A DNA stretch of 64,000 bases from Gemella sanguinis ATCC 700632 (GTDB lineage Bacteria > Bacillota > Bacilli > Staphylococcales > Gemellaceae). The stretch lies in NCBI RefSeq assembly GCF_000701685.1, contig NZ_JNJO01000001.1:62001-126000 (forward strand), read 5' to 3'. The translations under genes were made by a program, and so were the position numbers. The notes beneath the pieces are model-generated. The model was given only the letters and a program-made list of their open reading frames with translations. It was not told the DNA's origin and made no database searches. Positions 7,965 to 16,026 of this stretch are shown here, in pieces (positions within the stretch are counted from its first letter, which is position 1; each line of letters begins with the position of its first letter).

Positions 7965-9566
7965 ATGAAAAAAGGAATGACAATATTTGCATTAACAACA
8001 ATATTATGTGGTGCAGCAGCTATTACAGAAAATCATAATCAAGCATTTGCTAGAAGTGGATCGCACTCAAGCGGACATAGTGCAAGCTCTGGAAGAAGTT
8101 CACACTCAAGCGGACATAGTGCAAGCTCTGGAAGAAGTTCACATTCAAGTGGACATAGTGCAAGTTCGGGAAGAAGCTCACATTCAAGCGGACATAGTGC
8201 AAACTCAGGAAGGAGCTCACACTCAAGTGGACATAGTGCAAGCTCTGGAAGAAGTTCACATTCAAGTGGACACAGTGCAAGTTCAGGAAGAAGTTCACAT
8301 TCAAGCGGACACAGTGCAAGCTCTGGAAGAAGTTCACATTCAAGTGTACATAGTTCAAACTCAGGGAAAAACTCACACTCAAAAGGACATAGTGCAACAG
8401 TAGGAAAAAGTACAAGTTCAAAAGGACATAGTGCAACAGCAGGAAAAAATTCAAGTTCAAAAGGGCATAGCGCAACTACTGGAAAAAATTCAAGTTCAAA
8501 AGGGCATAATGCAACTACAGGAAGAAGTTCAAATACAAAAGGACATGGTGCTGTTGTAAGCAATAAATCTAATTCAAAAGGAAAAAATACAAAAGGTAAT
8601 AGAAATTCAAAACCTAGTAATGTAGCAACTAAAGGTAGAGGTACAAATGCAAAGACAGCTGTTAACAATAAAAATAATAAATTAAATACAGCTAAAAATA
8701 ATTCAGCTAAAAATAATAATAAAAAATCAAATGCTTTAAATAATAAGGCAAATATTAAAGGTAAAGCAACAAATCATAAAAATCAGTCATTAACTTCTAA
8801 AAAAGGAAATAATAGTAAAACAAATAAAGTGACTAAAAATAACAAAAAAAACCCAAGTAAAACTAATTTGGTATCGAAACGAAATCAAAATAAAAAAGGT
8901 ACAGTCGTAAATTCTAAAAAGAATAATAAAAAGAATTATAAAAATAATAATTTAGCAACTAAAGGAAAAGTTGTAAATCCCAAAAAGAAACCTAACTTAT
9001 CACCAAAAGTGGCTACTAAAAAATATAAAACAAAACAAGAAATCAGTAAGTTGTCAACTTGGTCTATTTTAAAATATGTATACCAACATAGAAATGGTAG
9101 TAAGATTAATGAATTGCATGGATGTTACTGCGGACCATTTTTTGGGGATACTAAAAAAGGTCCAAAACCAGTAGATATACTAGATAGATTATGTAGACAA
9201 CATGATATTGGCTATGAGAAAAAAGGATATTTTAATAGACAAGTTAATAATGAATTCATAGCAGGAGTAAACAAATATGCATCTAAAATGAAACCAGCAG
9301 AAAGAGAAAAAGCTTATTATTTTGCTGAAGGTTTTAAACGTATGAATAACACTCCTTTACAGGAAGTAGCAAAAGCATTTAATCTAGCAAGTAAACCATT
9401 TAGTGCTGTTGCAAATTTCATCTCAAATGGAGCTAAATCTATTGGTAACTTATTTAATGGTAATAGAACTTCTACAATAAATAAAAATAGTAATAATTTT
9501 GATAGAGGAGGAAGCAATGGTAAAGATTCATATCCATGGCTTAAAAAACCTAGATTAGCTCGTTAA
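7965..9566 (+). CDS. Secreted His/Ser-rich repeat protein with phospholipase A2-like domain (copy 2)
   Basis: A 533-residue paralogue of the protein at 5522. The first about 45 residues, including the signal peptide, are identical. Twelve 13-residue His/Ser repeats follow (residues 32-187), then a very basic Lys/Asn-rich region (about 200-350) in place of the 29-residue repeats of copy 1. In the C-terminal core the helix is DRLCRQHDIGY (407-417), keeping Cys, His413-Asp414 and Tyr. The calcium loop reads YCGPFFGD (388-395), so the glycine at the fifth position of copy 1 is Phe here. The MKPAEREKAYY.AEGFKRMN segment is almost unchanged. Function is inferred as for copy 1, but the altered loop makes activity or calcium dependence less certain. 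Confidence 0.8.
   Translation: MKKGMTIFALTTILCGAAAITENHNQAFARSGSHSSGHSASSGRSSHSSGHSASSGRSSHSSGHSASSGRSSHSSGHSANSGRSSHSSGHSASSGRSSHSSGHSASSGRSSHSSGHSASSGRSSHSSVHSSNSGKNSHSKGHSATVGKSTSSKGHSATAGKNSSSKGHSATTGKNSSSKGHNATTGRSSNTKGHGAVVSNKSNSKGKNTKGNRNSKPSNVATKGRGTNAKTAVNNKNNKLNTAKNNSAKNNNKKSNALNNKANIKGKATNHKNQSLTSKKGNNSKTNKVTKNNKKNPSKTNLVSKRNQNKKGTVVNSKKNNKKNYKNNNLATKGKVVNPKKKPNLSPKVATKKYKTKQEISKLSTWSILKYVYQHRNGSKINELHGCYCGPFFGDTKKGPKPVDILDRLCRQHDIGYEKKGYFNRQVNNEFIAGVNKYASKMKPAEREKAYYFAEGFKRMNNTPLQEVAKAFNLASKPFSAVANFISNGAKSIGNLFNGNRTSTINKNSNNFDRGGSNGKDSYPWLKKPRLAR
8058..8525 (+). repeat. Twelve 39-bp coding repeats (His/Ser-rich)
   Basis: Twelve 13-residue units. Units 1-7 are SSHSSGHSASSGR-like and units 9-12 drift to (N)S.SKGHSAT.GK. 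Same family as 5615-6004 but with a different copy number and order of variants, so the arrays have changed since the gene duplicated. Confidence 0.9.
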
Positions 9567-9587
9567 TTTCTTTGTTAAATTTATAAA

Positions 9588-9637
9588 TAAAAAAAGTCTT
9601 TGATTCAAATTGAATATAGAATCAAAGACTTTTTTTA
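9588..9637 (+). terminator. Intrinsic terminator after PLA2-like copy 2
   Basis: Long inverted repeat AAAAGTCTTTGATTC / GAATCAAAGACTTTT with a 12-nt loop and a run of seven T. Strong. Confidence 0.88.
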
Positions 9638-9862
9638 TATTCAATTAATTATATATATATAATCTAAGTATTTATAATATTTTATGCAGCATATACAAGA
9701 ATAATTTTAATAGATAAATAACGGTATTTATAGTATAATAGAGAATGGTTTATTATGACATGAAATAAGAATTTTTGACCATGTCATTGATTTGTAGATA
9801 ATAGAAATTTTTAATAGAAAGTTATTAAAAAAAGTGTAAAAATAATTTAAAGGAGATTATTA
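9638..9862 (+). promoter_or_regulatory. Upstream region of the cshB operon
   Basis: AT-rich with no gene. TATAAT at 9734-9739 is a plausible -10, but the -35 position (TAGATA at 9711) is poor. AAGGAG lies just before the cshB ATG. No riboswitch-like structure noticed. Confidence 0.4.
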
Positions 9863-11194
9863 ATGTTACCAAAGTCATTTGAACAATATAAATTTAATGA
9901 ATTTGTAAATAATGCAATAGTAGACTTAGGATTCTCTAATCCTACAAAAATTCAAGAGAGAGTATTTTCTCCTGTTTTAAAAGGTAAGAATATTGTAGCT
10001 AAATCACAGACAGGAAGTGGGAAAAGTCATTCTTTCTTATTACCAATATTTAGTAAATTAGATTTAAGTAAAAAGAAAACTCAAAGCATTATATTAGCGC
10101 CGACTAGAGAATTATCTCGTCAACTTTATGATATGGCTCTACAAATAGCTGAATTTAGCGAAGAAGATATAAAAATAACGCTATGTATTGGTGGACAAGA
10201 CTTAAATCGTGATATTGAAAGAGTATCAAATGCACCACATTTAATCATTGGAACACCAACACGTGTTCTTGAATTAGATAGAGCTAGTGCCTTATCAATA
10301 AAAGAAGTAGAATCTTTAGTAATTGATGAATGTGATATGATGATTGATCTTGGATTTATGGAAGATGTAGATAAGATTTCAAAAAGAGCTGCAGAGAATT
10401 GTCAGTTCTTAGTATTCTCGGCAACAATCCCTACTCAAATGAGTCATTTCTTAAAAAAATATTTAAAAAATGCACAATATATAGAAATTGACAATGCAAA
10501 ATTTGGGAAAATAGAATATATATTAATTCCAGAAAAAAGTTCTACAAGACTAGAAAAATTATATGAGATAACTACAGTTATTAATCCATATTTAGCACTT
10601 ATATTTGCTAACAAAAAAACAGAAGTTGAGGAGATTAGTAGATATTTAATTTCTCAAGGACTAAATGTAGGAGTGCTTCATGGTGATTTAACTCCACGTG
10701 AAAGAAAACAAATGCAACGTAGAATTAATAATTTAGATTTTACTTATGTTGTTGCTAGTGATTTAATGAGTCGAGGTATTGATATTGAAGGTGTTAGTCA
10801 TGTTATTAACTTCAATATACCTAATGATCTAGATTTCTTTGTTCACCGTGCTGGAAGAACTGGTCGTGCCGGGTTAAGTGGGGACTGTATTACTATATAC
10901 AATAATAAAGATGAAGAAAAACTACAAGCACTTGAAAGTCGCGGTATAGAATTTAATCACAAAGATATTCGTAACGGAGAGTTTATTGAAGTAAAAGATA
11001 GAAATAAACGTCAAAGTAGAAAGAAAGTTGTAGCTGATCACAACTTAACTGAAAAATTAAAATCTAAAGTTAGAGTGTCTAAAAAAGTTAAACCAGGATA
11101 TAAGAAAAAATATAAATATAAAATGGATAAACTTAAACAAAAAGAAAGAAGAAAATTTGCTAAGCGAACTAATAGAGCAAATAGAGGTAAGTAA
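9863..11194 (+). CDS. cshB: DEAD-box RNA helicase, CshB-like
   Basis: A 443-residue ATP-dependent RNA helicase, probably for cold adaptation or ribosome/RNA decay. Motifs in order: Q motif ([12 protein letters not shown]), motif I SQTGSGKS, Ia APTRELSRQ, Ib GTPTRVLE, motif II DECD, motif III SAT, RecA-2 with motif [14 protein letters not shown] and [13 protein letters not shown] highly basic Lys/Arg tail (from about 385) should bind RNA. Motif II is DECD and motif I ends GKS, both unusual against DEAD and GKT. Next to nfo and a Fur-family gene this matches the CshB position in staphylococci. The stop overlaps the nfo start (TAATG). Confidence 0.9.
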   Translation: MLPKSFEQYKFNEFVNNAIVDLGFSNPTKIQERVFSPVLKGKNIVAKSQTGSGKSHSFLLPIFSKLDLSKKKTQSIILAPTRELSRQLYDMALQIAEFSEEDIKITLCIGGQDLNRDIERVSNAPHLIIGTPTRVLELDRASALSIKEVESLVIDECDMMIDLGFMEDVDKISKRAAENCQFLVFSATIPTQMSHFLKKYLKNAQYIEIDNAKFGKIEYILIPEKSSTRLEKLYEITTVINPYLALIFANKKTEVEEISRYLISQGLNVGVLHGDLTPRERKQMQRRINNLDFTYVVASDLMSRGIDIEGVSHVINFNIPNDLDFFVHRAGRTGRAGLSGDCITIYNNKDEEKLQALESRGIEFNHKDIRNGEFIEVKDRNKRQSRKKVVADHNLTEKLKSKVRVSKKVKPGYKKKYKYKMDKLKQKERRKFAKRTNRANRGK

Positions 11195-12069
11195 TGAAAA
11201 ATTTAAAAATTGGTTCTCATGTATCAATGTCAGGGAAAGAGATGATGCTAGGATCTGTAAAAGAAGCGGCTAGCTATAATAGTGATACATTTATGATTTA
11301 TACTGGAGCACCTCAAAATACTCGTAGAAAGCTAATCGAAGAATTGAGAATAGATGAGGCTCATAAGCTTATGGCTGAAAACAATATAAGTGATATAGTA
11401 GTTCATGCTCCATATATTATTAATTTAGCTAACACTATTAAACCAGAGATTTATCAACTAGCTGTAGATTTCTTACGTTTAGAAATAGAAAGAACAGAAA
11501 AAATTGGAGCAAAAAATATAGTGCTTCACCCAGGTTCACATGTTAAAGCGGGAGCAGATGTTGGTATAGCTAGTATAGTTAAAGGTTTAAATGAAGTACT
11601 AACAAAAGATATGAAACCTAATATAGCTCTTGAAGTTATGGCAGGAAAAGGTAGTGAATGTGGTAGAACTTTTGATGAAATAGCAAAAATTATAGATGGT
11701 GTAAATCTAAATGAGAAATTAACTGTTACATTTGATACTTGTCACGTATTTGAAGGTGGATATGACATCGTAAATGATTTAGACGGAGTATTAACAGAAT
11801 TTGACAAAATAGTTGGTTTAGATAGAATTCAAGTTTTACATATTAACGATAGTAAAAATACTCTAGGTGCTCATAAAGATCGCCATGAAAATATTGGTTA
11901 TGGTGGAATTGGCTTTGATGCGATTAACCGTATAGTACATCTTAAAGAATTTGCTGATTTACCTAAAATTTTAGAAACACCTTGGTATGGTGAGAAAAAA
12001 GATATAGCTCCATACAAAGATGAAATAGCTATGCTAAGAAAAGAGGAATTTGTAGATTTTAAAAACTAA
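11194..12069 (+). CDS. nfo: Endonuclease IV (AP endonuclease)
   Basis: A 291-residue zinc-dependent class II AP endonuclease for base-excision repair. It begins with the TIM-barrel strand [11 protein letters not shown]. Metal ligands appear in [73 protein letters not shown] and ILETPWY, all in the family order. Length is normal. Translationally coupled to cshB (one-base overlap), with zur 18 nt downstream. Confidence 0.96.
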   Translation: MKNLKIGSHVSMSGKEMMLGSVKEAASYNSDTFMIYTGAPQNTRRKLIEELRIDEAHKLMAENNISDIVVHAPYIINLANTIKPEIYQLAVDFLRLEIERTEKIGAKNIVLHPGSHVKAGADVGIASIVKGLNEVLTKDMKPNIALEVMAGKGSECGRTFDEIAKIIDGVNLNEKLTVTFDTCHVFEGGYDIVNDLDGVLTEFDKIVGLDRIQVLHINDSKNTLGAHKDRHENIGYGGIGFDAINRIVHLKEFADLPKILETPWYGEKKDIAPYKDEIAMLRKEEFVDFKN

Positions 12070-12087
12070 TAATCTAGGAGGCTGCTT

Positions 12088-12537
12088 ATGAAATTAGTAG
12101 AAGAAAAAGTTGATAAAATAATGAAACTTTTAAAAGAAAAAGGTTATAAATATACCGATAAAAGAAAATCGATGGTAGAACTACTAGTGACTGAAGATAG
12201 ATATATAAATGCTAGATATGTATCAGAAACACTTAATAAAGTTTATCCAGGATTAAGTTTTGATACAATCTATAGAAATCTAAGTACCTATGAAGAGTTA
12301 GGTATTTTAGAGACAACAGAGATTAAGGGAGAAAAATATTTCAAAATAGGGTGTTTGGAAACTGATCATCACCACCATCATCATATTTGTTTGAAGTGTG
12401 GAAAAGCAAAAATTATCCATGTTAATGTATGTGGTAATTTAGAAATAGAAGAGCTTAAAGGGTATAGAATAGATGGACATAAGTTTGAAGTATATGGACT
12501 ATGCCCTGATTGCTTAAGAAAAGAGGAAACTAAATAA
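12088..12537 (+). CDS. zur: Fur-family metalloregulator, Zur-like
   Basis: A 149-residue Fur-superfamily repressor with an N-terminal winged helix (KGYKYTDKRKSMVELLV ... GLSFDTIYRNLSTYEELGILE) and a C-terminal dimerisation domain. The structural zinc site is CLKC plus CPDC. The sensing region includes an uninterrupted run of six histidines (about residues 92-97). The neighbourhood cshB-nfo-Fur-family gene matches staphylococcal zur, which makes zinc-dependent repression of zinc uptake the best guess over Fur or PerR. No zinc transporter genes sit beside it here, unlike in Staphylococcus. AGGAGG precedes the ATG, and the stop overlaps the truB start. Confidence 0.82.
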   Translation: MKLVEEKVDKIMKLLKEKGYKYTDKRKSMVELLVTEDRYINARYVSETLNKVYPGLSFDTIYRNLSTYEELGILETTEIKGEKYFKIGCLETDHHHHHHICLKCGKAKIIHVNVCGNLEIEELKGYRIDGHKFEVYGLCPDCLRKEETK

Positions 12538-13460
12538 TGTTTGATGGGATTTTGCCAATATATAAAGAACGAGGTATGACTAGTCATGATGTTGTTTTTA
12601 AAGCAAGAAAGATACTTAAAATGAAAAAAATTGGTCATTCGGGAACACTTGATCCCGAGGTCGATGGAGTATTGTTACTTCTTTTAGGTGGAGCAACTAA
12701 GGTAAGTGATTATGCCATGGATTTAGGCAAAAGTTATCGAGCAGAAGTGTGTTTAGGAATAAAGACAACAACAGAAGATTTAACAGGAGAAATCCTTGAA
12801 GAAAGAACAGTAGAAGGTATTGATATATCTGAGATAAAAGGTATTTTAAAAACTATGGTCGGTGAAATAGAGCAAACCCCACCAATTTATTCAGCTGTTA
12901 AAGTAAATGGTAGAAAACTATATGAATATGCACGACGCGGACAGTTTGATGTAGAAATACCTTCGAGGAAAGTTAATATTTATAATATAGAGTTTATAGA
13001 TAATAGTGAGTATTACAAGGATGGTAAATTCTATTTCACAATAGATATAAACTGTGGTAAAGGTACTTATGTTAGAACGATAGCAACTAGTATAGGAGAG
13101 AAGCTAAATATTCCAAGTACTATGAGTAAGCTAACACGAACAAGTAGTGGTAAAATAACAATAGATCATTGCTTGAAGCTAGCTGATGTAGAAAAATGCC
13201 TTGAAGAAAATGCTTTAGAAAATAAAATACTAAAGAAAGAATATGCATTAGAAGAATATCAATTTGTGGAGGTTCCATTATTTAGAGCAAAGCAGGTTAT
13301 GAATGGATTAAGGTTTAGAAGAAATCAATTTCCAGATTATGATTTTTCGAATGGAATAGTTTTTACATATAATAATGAAGCAATAGCAATTTATTATTTA
13401 AAAGATAAGGATGATGAATTATTGTCAGTAAAAACAACATTTCCTAAAATATTAGAGTAG
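12537..13460 (+). CDS. truB: tRNA pseudouridine(55) synthase
   Basis: A 307-residue pseudouridine synthase making U55 in the T-loop of tRNAs. The catalytic motif is GHSGTLDPEVDGVL with the nucleophilic Asp. Other family segments are KSYRAEVCLG, TPPIYSAVKVNGRKLYEYAR and the KGTYVRTIA motif. A C-terminal PUA-like part follows. The ATG overlaps the zur stop by one base, and ribF follows 16 nt later, the usual truB-ribF order of Firmicutes. Confidence 0.96.
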   Translation: MFDGILPIYKERGMTSHDVVFKARKILKMKKIGHSGTLDPEVDGVLLLLLGGATKVSDYAMDLGKSYRAEVCLGIKTTTEDLTGEILEERTVEGIDISEIKGILKTMVGEIEQTPPIYSAVKVNGRKLYEYARRGQFDVEIPSRKVNIYNIEFIDNSEYYKDGKFYFTIDINCGKGTYVRTIATSIGEKLNIPSTMSKLTRTSSGKITIDHCLKLADVEKCLEENALENKILKKEYALEEYQFVEVPLFRAKQVMNGLRFRRNQFPDYDFSNGIVFTYNNEAIAIYYLKDKDDELLSVKTTFPKILE

Positions 13461-13476
13461 TAGGTAAGAGAAAACG

Positions 13477-14394
13477 ATGAGAATTTTTAATATTTCTAAA
13501 ATAAATGAAATAGAAAAAGATAGCAAGAGAAGAATAGCTGCCTTAGGATTTTTTGATGGCTTACATACAGCGCATCAAGAAATAATTAAAGGTGCAATCG
13601 ATAAATCGCAGAATGATGCTTTATCGATAGTTATTACATTCGATAAAAGTCCAAAAGAGTACTTTGGAAAAACAACAGAAGAAGCAATAACACCAATAAA
13701 TAAAAAATCCGAGTTATTAGAAGAGTTAGGTGTAGATGAAGTTTATTATTTAGAGTTTAATGAAAAATTACAAACATTATCTGCAGAAGATTTTATTAAT
13801 GAGATCTTAAAAAAATTAAATGTAGAAATGGTATTCTGTGGTTATGACTACAGATTTGGTAATAAAGGAATAGGGACACCACAATTGATAAAAGATAGTG
13901 GAATAGAAGTTGATATTCTTGAAAAAAAAGAGTTAAATGATGGTAAAATTTCAACAACTGCTTTAAAAAAAGCAGTTCAAGAAGGGAACTTCACAGAATA
14001 TTATAATCTTTCAAACAGACATTATTCAATCACTGGTATAGTAGTAAAAGGAAGACAATTAGGAAGAACTATTAATTTTCCGACTGCTAATTTAAAATTA
14101 GATGAAAAATATTTATTGCCTGATATAAACGGAGTTTATATAACTAAAACAAAAGTGAAAGGGAAAGTATATAAATCAATCACTAATATTGGGTACAATC
14201 CTACAGTATCAGATGGGAAAGATAAGAAGTTTATAGAAACACATATTCTAGACTTCGATGAAGATATTTATGATGAAAAGATAGAAGTGTTTTTCTATGA
14301 GTTTTTACGAAAAGAGCAAAAATTTGAGAGTTTTAATCACTTAAAAGAGCAATTACAAAAAGATAAAAAGAAATGTGAAGAGAAAGATATATAA
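13477..14394 (+). CDS. ribF: Bifunctional riboflavin kinase / FAD synthetase
   Basis: A 305-residue enzyme making FMN from riboflavin and FAD from FMN with ATP. The N-terminal nucleotidyltransferase has LGFFDGLHTAHQ (usual form GNFDGVHxGH), the strand CGYDYRFGNKGIGT and a downstream ISTTALKKAV. The C-terminal kinase (from about 182) has GRQLGRTINFPTANL and the acidic end IETHILDFDEDIY. Both modules are complete. No FMN riboswitch is seen. It appears to be the last gene of the cshB operon. Confidence 0.95.
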   Translation: MRIFNISKINEIEKDSKRRIAALGFFDGLHTAHQEIIKGAIDKSQNDALSIVITFDKSPKEYFGKTTEEAITPINKKSELLEELGVDEVYYLEFNEKLQTLSAEDFINEILKKLNVEMVFCGYDYRFGNKGIGTPQLIKDSGIEVDILEKKELNDGKISTTALKKAVQEGNFTEYYNLSNRHYSITGIVVKGRQLGRTINFPTANLKLDEKYLLPDINGVYITKTKVKGKVYKSITNIGYNPTVSDGKDKKFIETHILDFDEDIYDEKIEVFFYEFLRKEQKFESFNHLKEQLQKDKKKCEEKDI

Positions 14395-14430
14395 TTTTTA
14401 GGAAAAAATATAATATTAGCTCTGTTTTCC

Positions 14431-14549
14431 TTGAATTATTCTTAAAAATAGTGTAAAATAACTAATGTTCCTTATTCGTGGTATAGAAACACTCCAGATT
14501 CTTCACTAGGATTAAGGTCACAAAATAAAATTATATGGAGGAAATTACA
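14431..14549 (+). promoter_or_regulatory. rpsO promoter and leader
   Basis: TTGAAT (14431-14436), 17-bp spacer, TAAAAT (14454-14459), then a leader of about 85 nt before rpsO. The less AT-rich segment 14466-14520 can fold. S15 represses its own mRNA through leader structures in many bacteria, so a ribosomal-protein leader is likely, but I cannot assign a structural class by eye. GGAGG at 14537-14541 fixes the start at 14550. Confidence 0.6.
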
Positions 14550-14822
14550 ATGGCAGCAATTAGTCAAGAAAGAAAACAAGAAATTATCGCTAAATTCCGT
14601 ACTCATGAATCAGATACTGGTTCTCCAGAAGTACAAATCGCAGTATTAACTGCAGAAATCGATGCTTTAACTGAGCACTTAAACACTCACAAAAAAGATC
14701 ACGCAGGTCGTCGTGGATTACTTAAAAAAGTTTTCCGTCGTCGTCACTTACTAGACTATTTAATTAAAAAAGATATCCAAAGATACCGTGAATTAATTAA
14801 AGCTCTAGGATTAAGAAGATAA
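14550..14822 (+). CDS. rpsO: 30S ribosomal protein S15
   Basis: A 90-residue primary-binding protein of the 30S platform that contacts 16S rRNA helices 20-22. It has the family pattern [29 protein letters not shown] and RRRHLLDYL. An ATG 15 bases upstream is in frame but overlaps the GGAGG ribosome site, so the start at 14550 is chosen. Monocistronic here, with its own promoter and terminator. Confidence 0.98.
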   Translation: MAAISQERKQEIIAKFRTHESDTGSPEVQIAVLTAEIDALTEHLNTHKKDHAGRRGLLKKVFRRRHLLDYLIKKDIQRYRELIKALGLRR

Positions 14823-14831
14823 TTTAGCTTT

Positions 14832-14888
14832 ATAGGAGTGGAAATAAAACCATTCGTGTGGTTTAGTATCCACTCCTAATTTTTTTTA
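14832..14888 (+). terminator. Terminator after rpsO
   Basis: Outer stem TAGGAGTGGA (from 14833) with TCCACTCCTA (to 14878), an inner stem AAACCA/TGGTTT, then a run of T at 14880-14887. Confidence 0.85.
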
Positions 14889-14897
14889 GAAAAGGTA

Positions 14898-14926
14898 TTG
14901 ACATACTAATAAAATATTGTTATACT
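14898..14926 (+). promoter_or_regulatory. Consensus promoter of tRNA-Arg
   Basis: TTGACA (14898-14903), 17-bp spacer, TATACT (14921-14926). The tRNA begins about 33 nt after the -10. Confidence 0.9.
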
Positions 14927-14959
14927 AGTAAAGTACTTTGCAAGTAGCATTTATATAAT

Positions 14960-15033
<74 letters not shown>

Positions 15034-15040
15034 TCATAAG

Positions 15041-15069
15041 GAGTAGAAATTTATTTCTACTCTTTTTTT
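15041..15069 (+). terminator. Terminator after tRNA-Arg
   Basis: Perfect 10-bp stem GAGTAGAAAT/ATTTCTACTC with a 2-nt core, then TTTTTTT. Confidence 0.9.
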
Positions 15070-15199
15070 GTTTTAAATAATTTTGTATTATCTAAATAAT
15101 AAGAGATATTTTTTATCTGAAATATTAGTTTATATATATTTTTTTTATAAAAGTAAAAATTAAATTTAACTTTAACTTTATAAAAAAGATGAGTGTAAA

Positions 15200-15463
15200 C
15201 TAAATTACACTCATCTTAACTTCAGTTACTTTTTTCACTTCAGGAATTTTTTCTAATATATTTTTTTCAATAGCGAACTTCATAGTAATATGCGATAATT
15301 CACAATGCGCACATTCCCCTTTAAATCTTAATTTTAAAATTCCATCTTTGAAATTTACAAATTCTATATCCCCGCCATCCATAATTAACTTAGGTCTAAT
15401 TTTTTCTAGTTCTATCTTAATTTTCGAAATTGTCTCATAATATTCTTTACTCAAAATTTCCAC
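15200..15463 (-). CDS. NifU C-terminal-domain Fe-S scaffold protein
   Basis: An 87-residue protein consisting only of the Nfu domain, a scaffold or carrier for iron-sulfur clusters. It has IRPKLIMDGGDIEFV and the cluster-binding CxxC in GECAHCELSHITMK. It lies opposite to and upstream of the HesB-like gene at 15623, and these two with ndh make an Fe-S/respiration group seen together in staphylococci. A ribosome site (GAGGTG) precedes the ATG on the minus strand. Confidence 0.9.
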   Translation of the reverse strand: MEILSKEYYETISKIKIELEKIRPKLIMDGGDIEFVNFKDGILKLRFKGECAHCELSHITMKFAIEKNILEKIPEVKKVTEVKMSVI

Positions 15464-15622
15464 ACCTCGCTATAGATATTATACCTGTAAATTTCTTAAA
15501 AATCAACTTTCACAAAAAGTTTATAAATAATTTATTAAAATGTAAGCATTCTACTATTAATTTAAAAGAAAAACAGTTATAATAAAATAAGAAAATAAAT
15601 ATATAAACGAGGGAAATATTTT

Positions 15623-15985
15623 ATGGCAAATACAAATGAACAACTAATCTTAATTACAGATGTAGCTGTTGGAAAATTCCAAGAAATGCTTTTTGATGCT
15701 GATAAAAAGGATAGTTATTTAAAAATATCTATTGCATTAGAGGGAACAGAAATGCATTATGCTATTGATATTAAAGATGAATTAGAAGAAGGTGACAAAG
15801 TATATAACTTTGGTGACCTTAAAGTTCTTGTAAACGAAGAAGATGAACTTTTATTAAAAGGTCTTGAAATAGACTATGTACAAGATGAATTTGGTAGTGA
15901 ATTTACGCTACATAACCCAAATATGATAGAAATGTATGATGAAGAAGATGGTGGCTGCTGTGGTGGCGGTTGCTGTTGTAGATAA
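15623..15985 (+). CDS. HesB/IscA-like protein with Cys-rich tail
   Basis: A 120-residue protein with the length and start (ITDVAVGKFQEML) of A-type Fe-S carriers. Classical members hold three cysteines, one mid-protein and a C-terminal CxC. Here the mid-protein Cys is missing (IALEGTEMHYAIDI), and the tail has five Cys in GGCCGGGCCCR after an acidic stretch. Cluster or metal binding through this tail is an inference. It precedes ndh by 41 nt and may be co-transcribed. A -10 TATAAT lies at 15578-15583 with a weak -35. Confidence 0.72.
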   Translation: MANTNEQLILITDVAVGKFQEMLFDADKKDSYLKISIALEGTEMHYAIDIKDELEEGDKVYNFGDLKVLVNEEDELLLKGLEIDYVQDEFGSEFTLHNPNMIEMYDEEDGGCCGGGCCCR

Positions 15986-16026
15986 TTTCATTATTTAAAA
16001 ATAACAAATAAAGGAGAATGATTACG

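Noticed and set aside
14535-14549. Earlier ATG for rpsO
   Set aside because: It sits on the GGAGG ribosome site. S15 proteins begin MA-I/S-x-E as at 14550.
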